Below, in pieces: positions 44,492 through 56,322 of a stretch of 64,000 bases of DNA. Positions within the stretch are counted from its first letter, which is position 1. Every line of letters begins with the position of its first letter. The notes under the pieces are model-generated. The model searched no databases. It had not been told where the DNA came from and was given only the letters and a program-made list of their open reading frames with translations. Source of the DNA: Rhizobium jaguaris (GTDB lineage Bacteria > Pseudomonadota > Alphaproteobacteria > Rhizobiales > Rhizobiaceae); NCBI RefSeq assembly GCF_003627755.1, contig NZ_CP032694.1:4460501-4524500 (forward strand). Reading direction: 5' to 3'. The position numbers and the translations under genes were made by a program.

Positions 44492-44531
44492 AGGCACAGA
44501 CGCGCGGCAACGGCGGACACGCCTGCTACCA

Positions 44532-45380
44532 TCAATCGATCTCGACCCATACCGGAAAATGATCGGAACCTTCCGCGTCGATATCGACATGGGCCGACCG
44601 CAGACGATCACTCAACCCGCAACTGATGAAGCAGTAATCGAGATGCATGCGCTTGTTACGATCCTTCGGATCCATCCAGCTATAGGCTCCGGGCTTCAGC
44701 CAGCCGGCGGCATCGAGCGCGTCGACCGGCATGTCGAAACGCGGCATGCGCCCGTAGAAGGCATCCCTCAGGCCGGCAAGCGCGCAATATTCCGGCGATT
44801 CCGGCCCCATGTTGAAATCGCCCATCAGGACAAAATCCTCCGGCAGCGGCGGATCGCTGTAGCCGATCTCCAGGCCGCCCGTCAGCGAGCCGCCGTCGCG
44901 CGCAAAGTTGACCGCATGGTCCTTGAGATAGTGAATCTGGCGGATACGCTCGTCCGGAGAGACGTGATCGAGATGCACGGAATAGACCCGGAAAGCCCTG
45001 CCGGGCGCATCGATCACCGCTTCCACGGCAACCCGCTGCAGATTGAGTTTGGAAAGCGTGCGGCTGCGCGGCAGAGGCACCGTCCGTGTCGCACGGATCG
45101 GCCAGCGCGACAGCACCATATTGCCGAACTGAAACCGGGGATCTCGTGGGCCGGCGCCTGGCGGCAGCACGTCCAGCCCAGCCCCGTAGATGGAATAATA
45201 ATTCGGCAGCAGGGCTTGGATCGCGGCGACCATGTCGACATGGCCGTTGCTCGCGAAACCGCAGGTTACTTCCTGCAGGGCAACAACATCGGCGCCCGCA
45301 AGGTTTGCGACGATGCGTTCGAGATCATATCTGCCGTCGAGGCCGAAGCCGTACTGGATGTTATAGCTCACCAACTTCAC
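44532..45380 (-). CDS. Endonuclease/exonuclease/phosphatase family protein
   Basis: 282 aa from a GTG at 45380. The metal-dependent fold shows SYNIQYGFG, VALQEV (Glu), SVHLDHVS (His), LMGDFNMGP (Asp, Asn) and the final EGSDHFPVWVEI with the catalytic Asp-His pair. These enzymes cleave phosphodiesters in nucleic acids, lipids or inositol phosphates. The GGAGG is 13 bases upstream, so the start is uncertain by a few codons. It is antiparallel to obgE. Confidence 0.84.
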   Translation of the reverse strand: MKLVSYNIQYGFGLDGRYDLERIVANLAGADVVALQEVTCGFASNGHVDMVAAIQALLPNYYSIYGAGLDVLPPGAGPRDPRFQFGNMVLSRWPIRATRTVPLPRSRTLSKLNLQRVAVEAVIDAPGRAFRVYSVHLDHVSPDERIRQIHYLKDHAVNFARDGGSLTGGLEIGYSDPPLPEDFVLMGDFNMGPESPEYCALAGLRDAFYGRMPRFDMPVDALDAAGWLKPGAYSWMDPKDRNKRMHLDYCFISCGLSDRLRSAHVDIDAEGSDHFPVWVEID

Positions 45381-45507
45381 GATAATCTTTGACCTCCGGC
45401 TGAACGGCCTATATCGAAGGCGACATGACGGGCAAATGACCGCGCCTGTCCTGGTGGACAAGCAGAGGACGCGGTAACAATTGAAAAGAGCGCATAGGCT
45501 TTCCTAA

Positions 45508-47817
<2,310 letters not shown>

Positions 47818-47825
<8 letters not shown>

Positions 47826-49101
47826 TACCGTCGCGCAAAGCCCCGACATCGACACCTTGATGAACGATATCGGCCGCAAGGCCAGGGCTGCGTCGCGACC
47901 ACTGGCATTCGCGTCGACCGGAAGCAAAAACAAGGCACTGAACGCCATGGCGGATGCCATTCTTGCCCGCAAGGACCGTATCCTTGCCGAGAATGCCAAG
48001 GACCTGAAAGATGTCGAGGGCACGGATATTCTTGCCTCCTTCGTCGATCGCCTGACGCTCAACGACAAACGCGTCACTGAGATGGCCGAGGGCATTCGCG
48101 CCATTGCGGCGTTGCCGGATCCGGTGGGCGAGGTCATTGCTGCCTGGGACCGGCCGAACGGCCTGAAGATCGAGCGCGTGCGCACGCCGCTCGGCGTCAT
48201 CGGCGTCATCTTCGAAAGCCGGCCGAACGTCACCGCCGATGCCGGCGCGCTGTGCCTGAAGGCCGGCAATGCCGTCATTCTGCGCTGCGGCAGCGATTCG
48301 CGCCGCTCGTCTCAGGCAATCCATGAATGCCTGGTCGAAGGGCTGAAGGTCGCTGGCCTGCCGGAATATGCGATCCAGCTCGTCCCTGTCAGCGACCGCG
48401 CCGCCGTTGGTGCGATGCTGCGGGGGCTGGAGGGTACGATCGACGTCATCGTGCCGCGCGGCGGCAAAAGCCTGGTCGCGCGCGTACAGAGCGAAGCGCG
48501 TGTACCGGTCTTCGCTCACCTTGAAGGCCTATGCCACGTCTATATCGACGGCTCGGCAGATCTGGAGATGGCAAAGACGATCATCGTCAACGCCAAGATG
48601 CGCCGTACGGGCGTATGCGGCTCGGCCGAGACGCTGCTGGTCGATGCCAAGGCCGCGCCGACGCATCTGAAACCGCTGCTCGACGCGCTCTCCGACGCCG
48701 GCTGTGAAATCCGCGGCTCCGCCGAGGTGCTGGGCCACGTGCCGGGATTGAAAGCCGCGACGGAAGAGGATTGGTCGACCGAATATCTCGCCGCCATCAT
48801 CTCCGTCGCCATTGTCGACGGCATTTCGGGCGCGATCGCCCATATCGGCAAATATTCGTCCAATCATACCGAAGCCGTGATTGCCGAGGACCCCGCCGTG
48901 GTCGAGCGCTTCTTCACCGAAATCGATTCGGCGATCCTGCTGCACAACGCCTCGACGCAATTTGCCGACGGCGGCGAGTTCGGCATGGGCGCGGAAATCG
49001 GGATCGCCACGGGCAAGATGCATGCGCGCGGCCCGGTTGGCGTCGAGCAGCTTACCTCTTTCAAATATCGCGTGCGCGGCACCGGACAGATACGGCCCTG
49101 A
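47818..49101 (+). CDS. proA: Gamma-glutamyl phosphate reductase
   Basis: 427 aa. The aldehyde dehydrogenase-like fold has the catalytic Cys in [15 protein letters not shown] and ends with [18 protein letters not shown]. It reduces the product of ProB with NADPH to glutamate semialdehyde. I prefer ATG 47818 because GAAGG is 9 bases upstream; the ATG at 47809 is too close to that site. It overlaps the end of proB by 8 bp. Confidence 0.97.
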
Positions 49102-49102
49102 C

Positions 49103-49720
49103 GTGCACAAAGAAGAGATCGATTACCGCTATCTGCGCATGCCGCATGCCGAACGCGGCATGGTGGTCGGTCTTTTCGGCGGCTCCTTCAATCCGCCGCA
49201 TCGCGGCCATGCGCTGGTGGCCGAGATCGCCATTCGCCGGCTTGGCCTCGATCAACTCTGGTGGATGGTGACACCGGGCAATCCGCTGAAGAACAACAAT
49301 CATCTAGCGCCGCTCGCCGAGCGCATCGCACTCAGCGAGCAGATTCTCCACAATCCGCGTATCAAGGTGACGGCATTCGAGCAGGCGCTCGGCATGAGTT
49401 ACACGGCCGATACGCTCGCCTGCGTTAAGGCGCGCAACAGCCAGGTTCATTTCATCTGGATTATGGGTGCCGACAGCCTCAACACGTTTCACCGCTGGCA
49501 GAAATGGCAGGAGATTGCCCGCACCTTTCCGATCGCCGTCATCGACCGGCCTGGATCGACGCTGTCCTATCTTTCTGCAAAGATGGCCAAGACATTTCAC
49601 TATGCACGCGTCGACGAAGACGACGCACGGGTGTTGTGGAAAAAACCCGCACCTGCCTGGACCTTCATCCACGGCCGGCGCTCGACATTGAGCTCGACCG
49701 CACTGCGCGCCGCGCAATAA
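49103..49720 (+). CDS. nadD: Nicotinate-nucleotide adenylyltransferase
   Basis: 205 aa from a GTG directly after proA; ATG 49139 is an alternative. The nucleotide-binding loop is GLFGGSFNPPHRGHALVAE and the C-terminal motif is LSSTALRA. WWMVTPGNPLK is typical of alphaproteobacterial NadD. It adenylates nicotinate mononucleotide in NAD synthesis. In related genomes rsfS follows nadD directly; here a small RNA and the molybdate genes lie between. Confidence 0.94.
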   Translation: MHKEEIDYRYLRMPHAERGMVVGLFGGSFNPPHRGHALVAEIAIRRLGLDQLWWMVTPGNPLKNNNHLAPLAERIALSEQILHNPRIKVTAFEQALGMSYTADTLACVKARNSQVHFIWIMGADSLNTFHRWQKWQEIARTFPIAVIDRPGSTLSYLSAKMAKTFHYARVDEDDARVLWKKPAPAWTFIHGRRSTLSSTALRAAQ

Positions 49721-49767
49721 CCGCATCTGCGCGATATAGAGTCTGATTTTCAGGAAAATCCCCCAAA

Positions 49768-49895
49768 AATGAAAAGCCCGACGGGGGAGGAGATCCGTCG
49801 GGCCTTCAAACCTGGTCGGCAATTGGGAGGAGGAGGGTTGCCGACCCTTATCGAAAGGCGTTGGGAGGAGGAGATCGCCGTTTCGATGTTTATGT
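49768..49895 (-). ncRNA. Small regulatory RNA of the alpha-r14 type (three anti-SD hairpins)
   Basis: Read on the minus strand there are three successive hairpins: 49853-49884 (GAAAcGGCG/CGCCTTTC), 49815-49845 (GTCGGCAA/TTGCCGAC, 8 perfect pairs) and 49776-49803 (GCCCGACGG/CCGTCGGGC). Each loop carries CTCCTCC, complementary to ribosome binding sites. The third is followed by TTTTCATTTTT and is the terminator. This is the design of the alpha-r14 family (NfeR1/Smr14C2-like) of rhizobial trans-acting small RNAs, which block translation of transporter and stress messengers. The 5' end is estimated. Confidence 0.75.
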
Positions 49896-50211
49896 TTTAG
49901 CAGATTTGACCGAATGGTAAAACGCTGATTGCGCATTGCAGCAATGCATTTTGATCATAACTGCGAAAACACTTTGCCCAAAAAACGCTTCTTTTACATT
50001 ACCTAAGCGCGCTATAGCCTCCTTTCAAGACCGCCTGCCGTGAAGAGATTTGCGAAAACGCACGATTCGTAACGTTAAGTCTCATACCGTGAGCGTTCGC
50101 TATCCTCCTGGGCGAATCCAGCCATGCATTTCTGCAATGACAAAATGCTCTAATATGCGCCCCGAAGGCAAAACTCCATCATATTCGTAGGGTTACGCTT
50201 TCCGGCGACGC

Positions 50212-50229
50212 TATATTTTCGAAATATAT
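50212..50229. promoter_or_regulatory. Putative ModE operator upstream of modABC
   Basis: TATATTTTCGAAATATAT: TATAT-N8-TATAT with matching 7-base arms, 66 bp before the modA ATG. The known ModE site of E. coli is TATAT-N7-TAYAT. A ModE-like regulator gene lies at the other end of this operon. Confidence 0.6.
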
Positions 50230-50294
50230 CCCTCTAGCCAAGCTTCGTCAGCCGTTATATCTGTCCAAATATGTCGATACTTTCCGGGAGAAAT

Positions 50295-51095
50295 ATGATG
50301 GCCACGCGCCGCCACCAATGGATCAAGCTTGCAACTGCCGCCCTTTCCGTCGCTTGGCTCGGCATGTCGGTCATTCCTGCGCCGGCCTTCGCCGCTGACA
50401 AGATCACCGTCTTTGCTGCCGCGAGCATGAAAAACGCGCTGGATAACATCGACGCCGCCTTCACCAAGGAAACCGGCAAACAGGTTACCGTCTCCTATGC
50501 GGCAAGCGGCCCACTCGCCAAGCAGCTCGAAAACGGCGCACCGGCCGACGTCTTCATCTCCGCCGATACCGACTGGATGGACTATGTCGCCAAGAAAAAG
50601 CTGATCAAGGACGACAGCCGCGTCAACCTGCTCGGCAACCAAATCGTTCTCGTCGCCGCCAAGGAAAAGGCCAAGCCCGTCGAGGTCAAGCAGGGTATGG
50701 ATCTTGCCGGCCTTCTCGGCGACGGACGCCTGGCGATCGGCCAGCCGGAATCAGTGCCGGCGGGCAAATACGGCAAGGCAGCGCTCGAAAAGCTTGGCGT
50801 CTGGCCTTCCGTCGAGAAGAAGGTCGCCGGCGCTGAAAGCGTACGTGCCGCGCTCGCGCTGGTTTCACGTGGCGAAGCACCCTACGGCATCGTCTATCAG
50901 ACCGACGTCTCCGCCGATCCAGGCGTCGCCGTCGTCGGCACCTTTCCGGAAGACAGCCATCCGCCGATCATCTATCCGATCGCGATCACTGTCAGCAGCA
51001 CCAACCCGGACACGCGGGCCTATTTCGACTATCTGAAATCGGCTAAGGCTGTTCCGTTCTTCGAGCATGAAGGCTTCACGGTTCTGAAGCAGTGA
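50295..51095 (+). CDS. modA: Molybdate-binding periplasmic protein
   Basis: 266 aa. Signal peptide to about residue 33 (cleavage APAFA-ADK), then ITVFAAASMKNALDNI and YAASGPLAKQLENGAPADVFISAD, the binding-site loops for the oxyanion in ModA. GGGAG precedes ATG 50295. It delivers molybdate to ModBC for molybdenum cofactor enzymes. It is first in modABC. Confidence 0.95.
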   Translation: MMATRRHQWIKLATAALSVAWLGMSVIPAPAFAADKITVFAAASMKNALDNIDAAFTKETGKQVTVSYAASGPLAKQLENGAPADVFISADTDWMDYVAKKKLIKDDSRVNLLGNQIVLVAAKEKAKPVEVKQGMDLAGLLGDGRLAIGQPESVPAGKYGKAALEKLGVWPSVEKKVAGAESVRAALALVSRGEAPYGIVYQTDVSADPGVAVVGTFPEDSHPPIIYPIAITVSSTNPDTRAYFDYLKSAKAVPFFEHEGFTVLKQ

Positions 51096-51182
51096 GCAGC
51101 ATCGCTCAACCGTAGGCATTCTGTTTGTTTCGACAGGCTCGCCGGACCTCGGCGGGCCTGACATTTCTTTGTGAGGCCGGAC

Positions 51183-51884
51183 TTGGACGCATTGGGTTTG
51201 AGCAGCGACGAATGGACGGCGATCGAGCTGAGCCTGCGCGTCTCGACCGTTGCGATGCTGGTGAGCCTGCCCTTCGGCATTGCCGCAGCAATGTTGCTTG
51301 CGCGCGGTAAATTCTGGGGCAAGTCGATCTTCAACGGCATCATCCATCTGCCGCTGATTCTACCGCCCGTCGTCACCGGCTTTATCCTCCTGATCCTCTT
51401 CGGCCGCAAAGGCCCGATCGGTGCCTTGCTCGACCAATATCTCGGTATCGTCTTCTCCTTCCGCTGGACCGGCGCCGCACTTGCCTGCGGTATCATGGGC
51501 TTTCCGCTGATGGTCAGAAGCATCCGCCTGTCGATCGAAGCCGTCGATCGCAAGCTCGAGGAGGCCGCCGGAACGCTTGGAGCAAACCCGCTCTGGATAT
51601 TCCTCACCGTGACCTTGCCGTTGATCCTGCCCGGCATCATTGCCGGCATGATCCTGTCCTTCGCCAAGGCCATGGGCGAGTTCGGCGCCACCATCACCTT
51701 CGTCTCCAACATTCCCGGCGAAACGCAGACACTATCGTCGGCGATCTACACCTTCACGCAGGTGCCCGGTGGTGATGCCGGTGCGCTGCGGCTGACGATC
51801 GTCGCTATCGTCATTTCCATGGCGGCATTGCTTGCCTCGGAATTCCTCGCCTATCTCGCCGGCAAGAGGGTGCATTGGGAATGA
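51183..51884 (+). CDS. modB: Molybdate ABC transporter permease
   Basis: 233 aa from TTG 51183 with GAGG 6 bases upstream; GTG 51171 is also open. Five or six transmembrane helices and the EAA loop [21 protein letters not shown] that contacts ModC are visible, ending with [18 protein letters not shown]. It forms the membrane channel. Its stop overlaps the modC start as ATGA. Confidence 0.94.
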   Translation: MDALGLSSDEWTAIELSLRVSTVAMLVSLPFGIAAAMLLARGKFWGKSIFNGIIHLPLILPPVVTGFILLILFGRKGPIGALLDQYLGIVFSFRWTGAALACGIMGFPLMVRSIRLSIEAVDRKLEEAAGTLGANPLWIFLTVTLPLILPGIIAGMILSFAKAMGEFGATITFVSNIPGETQTLSSAIYTFTQVPGGDAGALRLTIVAIVISMAALLASEFLAYLAGKRVHWE

Positions 51885-52954
51885 CGCTCAGTGTCGATAT
51901 CCGCCACCGATTAGGCGCCTTCTCGCTCGACACTGCCTTCACAACCGACGGCGGTGTCACCGCCCTGTTCGGCCGCTCCGGCTCCGGCAAGACCTCGATC
52001 ATCCGCATCATCGCCGGCCTTACCAAACCGGACCATGGCCGCGTCACTCTTGACGGCGCAGTGCTCGCCGACGCCGACGCCCGCGTCTTCGTTCCGCGCC
52101 ACCGCCGCCGTTTCGGTTATGTCTTCCAGGAGGCGCGGCTGTTTCCGCATCTCTCGGTGCGGCAAAACCTGAATTACGGTCGCTGGTTCGCCCCGAAAAG
52201 CGAGCGCGGCGAGAGCTTCGACGGCGTCGTTGATCTGCTGGGCATCGCAGCACTTCTCGATCGAAGACCGGCAAAACTCTCCGGCGGCGAGAAACAGCGT
52301 GTCGCCATCGGCCGCGCCCTGCTGTCTTCACCGCGGCTGCTGCTGATGGATGAACCGCTGGCAGCACTCGACGAGGCCCGCAAAGCCGAGATCCTGCCCT
52401 ATCTCGAACGGCTCCGTGACGAGACGAAGGTGCCGATCATCTATGTCAGTCACTCGATCGCCGAAGTGGCACGGCTGGCCAACCGCGTCGTCGTCCTGCG
52501 CGACGGCAAGGTGGAGGCAATGGGGCCGGCGGTAGAAATCTTTAGCCAGCTTTCCGGCCCGCAGGCGACCGACCGTCGCGAAGCCGGTGTTCTGCTCGAG
52601 GGTCGGGTGGAGCATATCGACCGCCAGCACCGTTTGACTATCGTGGCGCTGAAAGCGGCAAAGCTTTTCGTGCCCGGCGAAGCGGCTGGCGTTGGCAAGG
52701 CCGTCCGCGTCCACATTCCCGCCCGCGACGTCATGCTGGCAACGGCGCGCCCCGAAGGCCTGAGCGCCCTCAACATCCTCGAAGGCCGGGTGATCGCGAT
52801 CGGCACGGCGGCCGACGGCACCGTTGAAGTGAAGATCGATTGCGGTGGTGACAAGGTGCTTGCCCGCATCACGCAATTTTCCACCGAGCGGCTGGGTCTG
52901 CGGATCGGACTGCCCGTTCATGCGGTCATCAAGACCGTAGCGCTCGAATCCTAA
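51881..52954 (+). CDS. modC: Molybdate ABC transporter ATPase
   Basis: 357 aa. Walker [15 protein letters not shown]-loop [14 protein letters not shown], signature [15 protein letters not shown], Walker [13 protein letters not shown] and H-loop YVSHSIAEV are all present. The C-terminal 130 aa form a TOBE/mop molybdate-sensing domain ([20 protein letters not shown]). It drives molybdate import and can slow transport when molybdate is bound. Confidence 0.96.
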   Translation: MTLSVDIRHRLGAFSLDTAFTTDGGVTALFGRSGSGKTSIIRIIAGLTKPDHGRVTLDGAVLADADARVFVPRHRRRFGYVFQEARLFPHLSVRQNLNYGRWFAPKSERGESFDGVVDLLGIAALLDRRPAKLSGGEKQRVAIGRALLSSPRLLLMDEPLAALDEARKAEILPYLERLRDETKVPIIYVSHSIAEVARLANRVVVLRDGKVEAMGPAVEIFSQLSGPQATDRREAGVLLEGRVEHIDRQHRLTIVALKAAKLFVPGEAAGVGKAVRVHIPARDVMLATARPEGLSALNILEGRVIAIGTAADGTVEVKIDCGGDKVLARITQFSTERLGLRIGLPVHAVIKTVALES

Positions 52955-52960
52955 GAAAGA

Positions 52961-53353
52961 TCAGGAGTCCGCCCGCGGCTCTGCAGCGGCATCACTTGGG
53001 TTGCGATTGGCCTCCAGCCATTCGAGATCGCCAGCGATGGCCGCCCGCACTGAGCTTTCCATGCCGCGGAACCGCCGCAACAATTCCTCGCCGAATGGCG
53101 TCAGCGCAGCACCGCCGCCCTTCTGTCCGCCACGCTGCGATTCGACGACAGGCTCCTGGAACATATGGTTGAGTTCGCTGATGAGCAGCCAGGCACGGCG
53201 ATAGGACATATCCATGGCGCGCCCGGCAGCTGAGATCGAGCCGGTTTCGCGAATATGTTCAAGGAGTTCCATCTTGCCGCGCCCAAGCCGGTCCTGCCCC
53301 GAAAAACTGATGCGGAGGATAGGTTTCAGGGATTGTTGCGGAGCTTTGGTCAT
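52961..53353 (-). CDS. ModE-like winged-helix regulator (DNA-binding domain only)
   Basis: 130 aa. The LysR-type winged helix of ModE is clear: LLEHIRETGSISAAGRAMDM, SYRRAWLLISELNHMF, VESQRGGQKGGGAALTPFG. The C-terminal molybdate-binding mop domains of E. coli ModE are absent, so molybdate sensing must differ. It converges on modC with a 6-bp gap. Start ATG 53353; ATG 53377 is an alternative. It probably acts on the palindrome upstream of modA. Confidence 0.87.
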   Translation of the reverse strand: MTKAPQQSLKPILRISFSGQDRLGRGKMELLEHIRETGSISAAGRAMDMSYRRAWLLISELNHMFQEPVVESQRGGQKGGGAALTPFGEELLRRFRGMESSVRAAIAGDLEWLEANRNPSDAAAEPRADS

Positions 53354-53666
53354 GGTGTCGGAGCGTTTCGATCTCATCTTGTGTATACGCGCCCTTCGCT
53401 CGCCTGTACATGGGATGCCCGCGAAGGGAGATGGCGGCCGCGGCACTCTGCCTTACCTTACGTTACCTGCCGCTTCCGCTGCAACTTTCGCGAACGATTG
53501 CCCATATCTGGTGCGAAAGAGGGGGAATTTAATACAAAACCTTGTCTCTACGTCGAATAGGTGACGACCAGCGTCTTGAAACCTTAATGCTTTGGTGCCT
53601 ATCTTTGTAGCGTGATCGACTCAGATCACCTATGTGCATGTTCTGTTACTCAAGGAAGGAAGAGCA

Positions 53667-54080
53667 CTGACAACAGTACACGCCAAGGGAAGAACGCCTG
53701 TCGTTATCCCGAAGAGCCCGGAACGTGGCGCCGATGCCGCTGCCCGAGCCCTGCACGCTGTCCTCGCAAGCCTCGAGGACTCCAAGGCCGAAAATATCGT
53801 CACCATCAACATTGCTGGCAAATCCGCGCTTGGGGACTACATGGTCGTCGTCTCCGGACGCTCGAACCGGCATGTCCTGGCGATTGCCGATCATCTGATC
53901 ACCGACCTCAAGGACGAAGGCCTGGGCAGCGCCCGCGTCGAAGGCCTGGAAGGCGGCGATTGGGTGTTGATCGACACCGGTGACATCATCATTCACGTGT
54001 TCCGTCCGGAGATCCGCGAGTTCTACAACATCGAAAAGATGTGGGCTGCTCCTGATCTCGACGAAGGCACGCTGCACTAA
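53667..54080 (+). CDS. rsfS: Ribosomal silencing factor RsfS
   Basis: About 137 aa. The DUF143/RsfS core reads LEDSKAENIVTINIAGKSAL, GDYMVVVSGRSNRHVLAIAD and GDWVLIDTGDIIIHVFRPEI followed by REFYNIEKMW. It binds L14 and keeps ribosomal subunits apart under starvation. The best start is a CTG at 53667, since AAGGAAGGA lies directly before it and close relatives begin LTTVH or MTTVH there; GTG 53634 is in frame but has no site. Confidence 0.93.
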   Translation: MTTVHAKGRTPVVIPKSPERGADAAARALHAVLASLEDSKAENIVTINIAGKSALGDYMVVVSGRSNRHVLAIADHLITDLKDEGLGSARVEGLEGGDWVLIDTGDIIIHVFRPEIREFYNIEKMWAAPDLDEGTLH

Positions 54081-54195
54081 CCTGTTCCGGGCATTATTCC
54101 CGGTCCCGGTTGGCAGTATCGAATCTCCGGACATGTTTGTCCGGCAACGATCTATATCTGTGCCGCCATGATGGCGGATATGCTTGGGAGCGGGA

Positions 54196-54678
54196 ATGCG
54201 GATAGGTCTTTTTGCGGTGGGACGGTTGAAAACCGGCCCTGAAAAGGATCTTGCGGCCCGTTATCTTGACCGTTTCGCCAAGGCTGGTCCAGCAATCGGC
54301 CTCGAACTGGCGCGCATGACCGAGGTCGCCGAAAGCCGCGCGTCCAACGGTGAGACGCGCAAGCGTGAAGAGGCGGTCCTGCTGCAGAAGGCCCATCCCG
54401 AAGGCGGCATTCTCATCCTCCTCGACGAGCGCGGCAAGGCGCTGGACAGCGAAGCCTTCGCTGCTTTGCTCGGTGGATTCCGCGACCAGGGCAAGCGCGA
54501 CCTGACGCTCGCCATCGGCGGCGCGGATGGTCTCGACCCATCCCTGTACGACAAGGCCGACGCCACCATCTGCCTCGGCAAAATGACCTGGCCGCATCAA
54601 CTGGTGCGCATTCTCATCGCCGAACAGCTCTATCGCGCCGTCACTATTCTGTCCGGCCACCCCTACCATCGGGTTTGA
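54196..54678 (+). CDS. rlmH: 23S rRNA pseudouridine1915 N3-methyltransferase
   Basis: 160 aa, SPOUT fold with the C-terminal knot: LAIGGADGLDPSLYDKADATICLGKMTWPHQLVRILIAEQLYRA followed by ILSGHPYHR. GGGAGCGGGA precedes ATG 54196. It methylates the pseudouridine in helix 69 of 23S rRNA on assembled 70S ribosomes. It is normally found directly after rsfS, as here. Confidence 0.96.
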   Translation: MRIGLFAVGRLKTGPEKDLAARYLDRFAKAGPAIGLELARMTEVAESRASNGETRKREEAVLLQKAHPEGGILILLDERGKALDSEAFAALLGGFRDQGKRDLTLAIGGADGLDPSLYDKADATICLGKMTWPHQLVRILIAEQLYRAVTILSGHPYHRV

Positions 54679-54858
54679 CGTAGCGCCGCCGGAAATCGAA
54701 ACACTCGAAAACAGTTTGGCTTTCGGATATTTTGCGTTAACGGAACGCTCACACAGGCGTGTTTTGATTCCCGCCGCAAAATTGATGATGCTTCCTGGAT
54801 AATCGCGGCAAATCGGTTTAATTTCACGCGATTTGAGGGGCTGAGCCCAAACGACTGG

Positions 54859-56322
54859 ATGAGAAAAACCCCGCCCACGCTTTCCCGCCTGTTGCTGCCA
54901 TCTCTGGCGGTGTGTTTTGGCGTGGGTGTCTATGTTGAAACTCCGCTCCAGTTCCGCGACATGGCCCAGGCTCAGGAAGATGGCGGCGCGTCACCCACGC
55001 GGACCAAGGACGATCAGCCCGCCTCAGCCACACCATCGGCGCAGCCGACGGAGCGGACGCCCGACCCGGCTGCCGATCTCGCCCGAAAGCGCGACCAGAC
55101 CCGCGCCGAGCTGGAAGAATTGTCAAAGACCATCAACCTTTCGGCCGACAAGACGAAGGCGCTGGAAGACGGTATCGCCTCGCTCGACAAGAGCACCGCC
55201 AGCCTGCGCCAGGCGCTGATCGACAGCGCCGCCCGCCGAAGGGATATGGATCGCAAGATTCAGCAGAGCGAGAAGACGCTGACCGATCTCGCCGTCAAGG
55301 AAGACAAAATCCGAGGATCGTTACACGAGCGCCGCGGGCTGCTGGCCGAAGTTCTGGGCGCATTGGAACGCATGGGCCGCAACCCGCCACCGGCGCTGCT
55401 GGTGACGCCGGACGATGCGCTTGCCTCCGTGCGCAGCGCTATCCTGCTCGGTGCCGTCGTTCCCGGCATGCGCAAGGAGACGGACAAGCTCGTCGCCGAC
55501 CTTACCGATCTCACCAAACTGCATGCCGCCACGGCTGCCGAAAAGGCCGATCTCACCGCCACCATGACCAACAGTCTGGAGGAGGAACGGCGCATGGACC
55601 TTCTGATCGCCGAGAACGACAAGCAGACCCACGAAAACGCTGCTAAACTGGATGCCGAGCGCAAGCGCTCCGAAGAACTGGCGGGTCAAGCGACCAGTCT
55701 CGAGGGTCTCGTCGCGTCCCTGGAAAGCCAGATCGGCTCGGTGCGCGATGCCGCTGCCGCCGCGCGGGCGGAAGAGGCGCGCCGAGAGCAGATGACCGAC
55801 CAGCAGCGCGAACAGGCCAAGGCACTGGCCGAAGGCGGCGTGCCCGATAAAAACCGCATTGCGCCCGCATATCCGTTCTCCGACCTTAAACGGAAATTGG
55901 AGCTGCCTGTGGCGGGTGATATTCTCCGCCAGTTCGGCGACGATGACGGAACGGGACATACGGCGATGGGCATAACCGTCGCGACCGGCCCCGACGCGCT
56001 CGTCACCGCTCCTGCCGATGGGACGGTCGTCTACGCCGGCGCGTTTCGCAGCTACGGCCAGATGGTTATCTTGGACACGGGCGACGGCTATCACATGGTG
56101 CTGTCAGGAATGGACGCGATCAAGACGCGTCTCGGCAAATTTGTCTTCGCCGGAGAGCCGCTCGCTGTGATGGGCGAAAAAAGAGTCGCGAGCGCGACTG
56201 CATTGGCGCTGGAAACGGATCGGCCAACGCTCTACATTGAATTTCGAAAAGATGGGAAGCCGGTCGATTCTCGACCTTGGTGGACCTCCAAAGACACTGG
56301 AAAGGCACGCAATGATACGTAG
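54859..56322 (+). CDS. EnvC-like murein hydrolase activator
   Basis: 487 aa. An N-terminal signal or anchor (LLLPSLAVCFGVGVYV), a long coiled coil (about 75-330, many Lys, Glu and Ala heptads), and a C-terminal LytM/M23 domain (about 365-470). In that domain the zinc ligands are degenerate: GHTAMGITVATG has no Asp after the His, and the end reads TLYIEFRKDG instead of HxH. So it is an EnvC-type activator of amidases, not an active peptidase. Its stop overlaps ctpA by 11 bp. Confidence 0.88.
   Translation: MRKTPPTLSRLLLPSLAVCFGVGVYVETPLQFRDMAQAQEDGGASPTRTKDDQPASATPSAQPTERTPDPAADLARKRDQTRAELEELSKTINLSADKTKALEDGIASLDKSTASLRQALIDSAARRRDMDRKIQQSEKTLTDLAVKEDKIRGSLHERRGLLAEVLGALERMGRNPPPALLVTPDDALASVRSAILLGAVVPGMRKETDKLVADLTDLTKLHAATAAEKADLTATMTNSLEEERRMDLLIAENDKQTHENAAKLDAERKRSEELAGQATSLEGLVASLESQIGSVRDAAAAARAEEARREQMTDQQREQAKALAEGGVPDKNRIAPAYPFSDLKRKLELPVAGDILRQFGDDDGTGHTAMGITVATGPDALVTAPADGTVVYAGAFRSYGQMVILDTGDGYHMVLSGMDAIKTRLGKFVFAGEPLAVMGEKRVASATALALETDRPTLYIEFRKDGKPVDSRPWWTSKDTGKARNDT

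Larger units (their letters stand above)
49721..50294. other. Intergenic stretch with small RNA and molybdate operator
   Basis: 574 bp between nadD and modA. It contains an anti-Shine-Dalgarno small RNA on the minus strand (49768-49895) and a ModE-like palindrome at 50212-50229. The part from 49930 to 50200 shows no further structure that I recognise. Confidence 0.5.
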
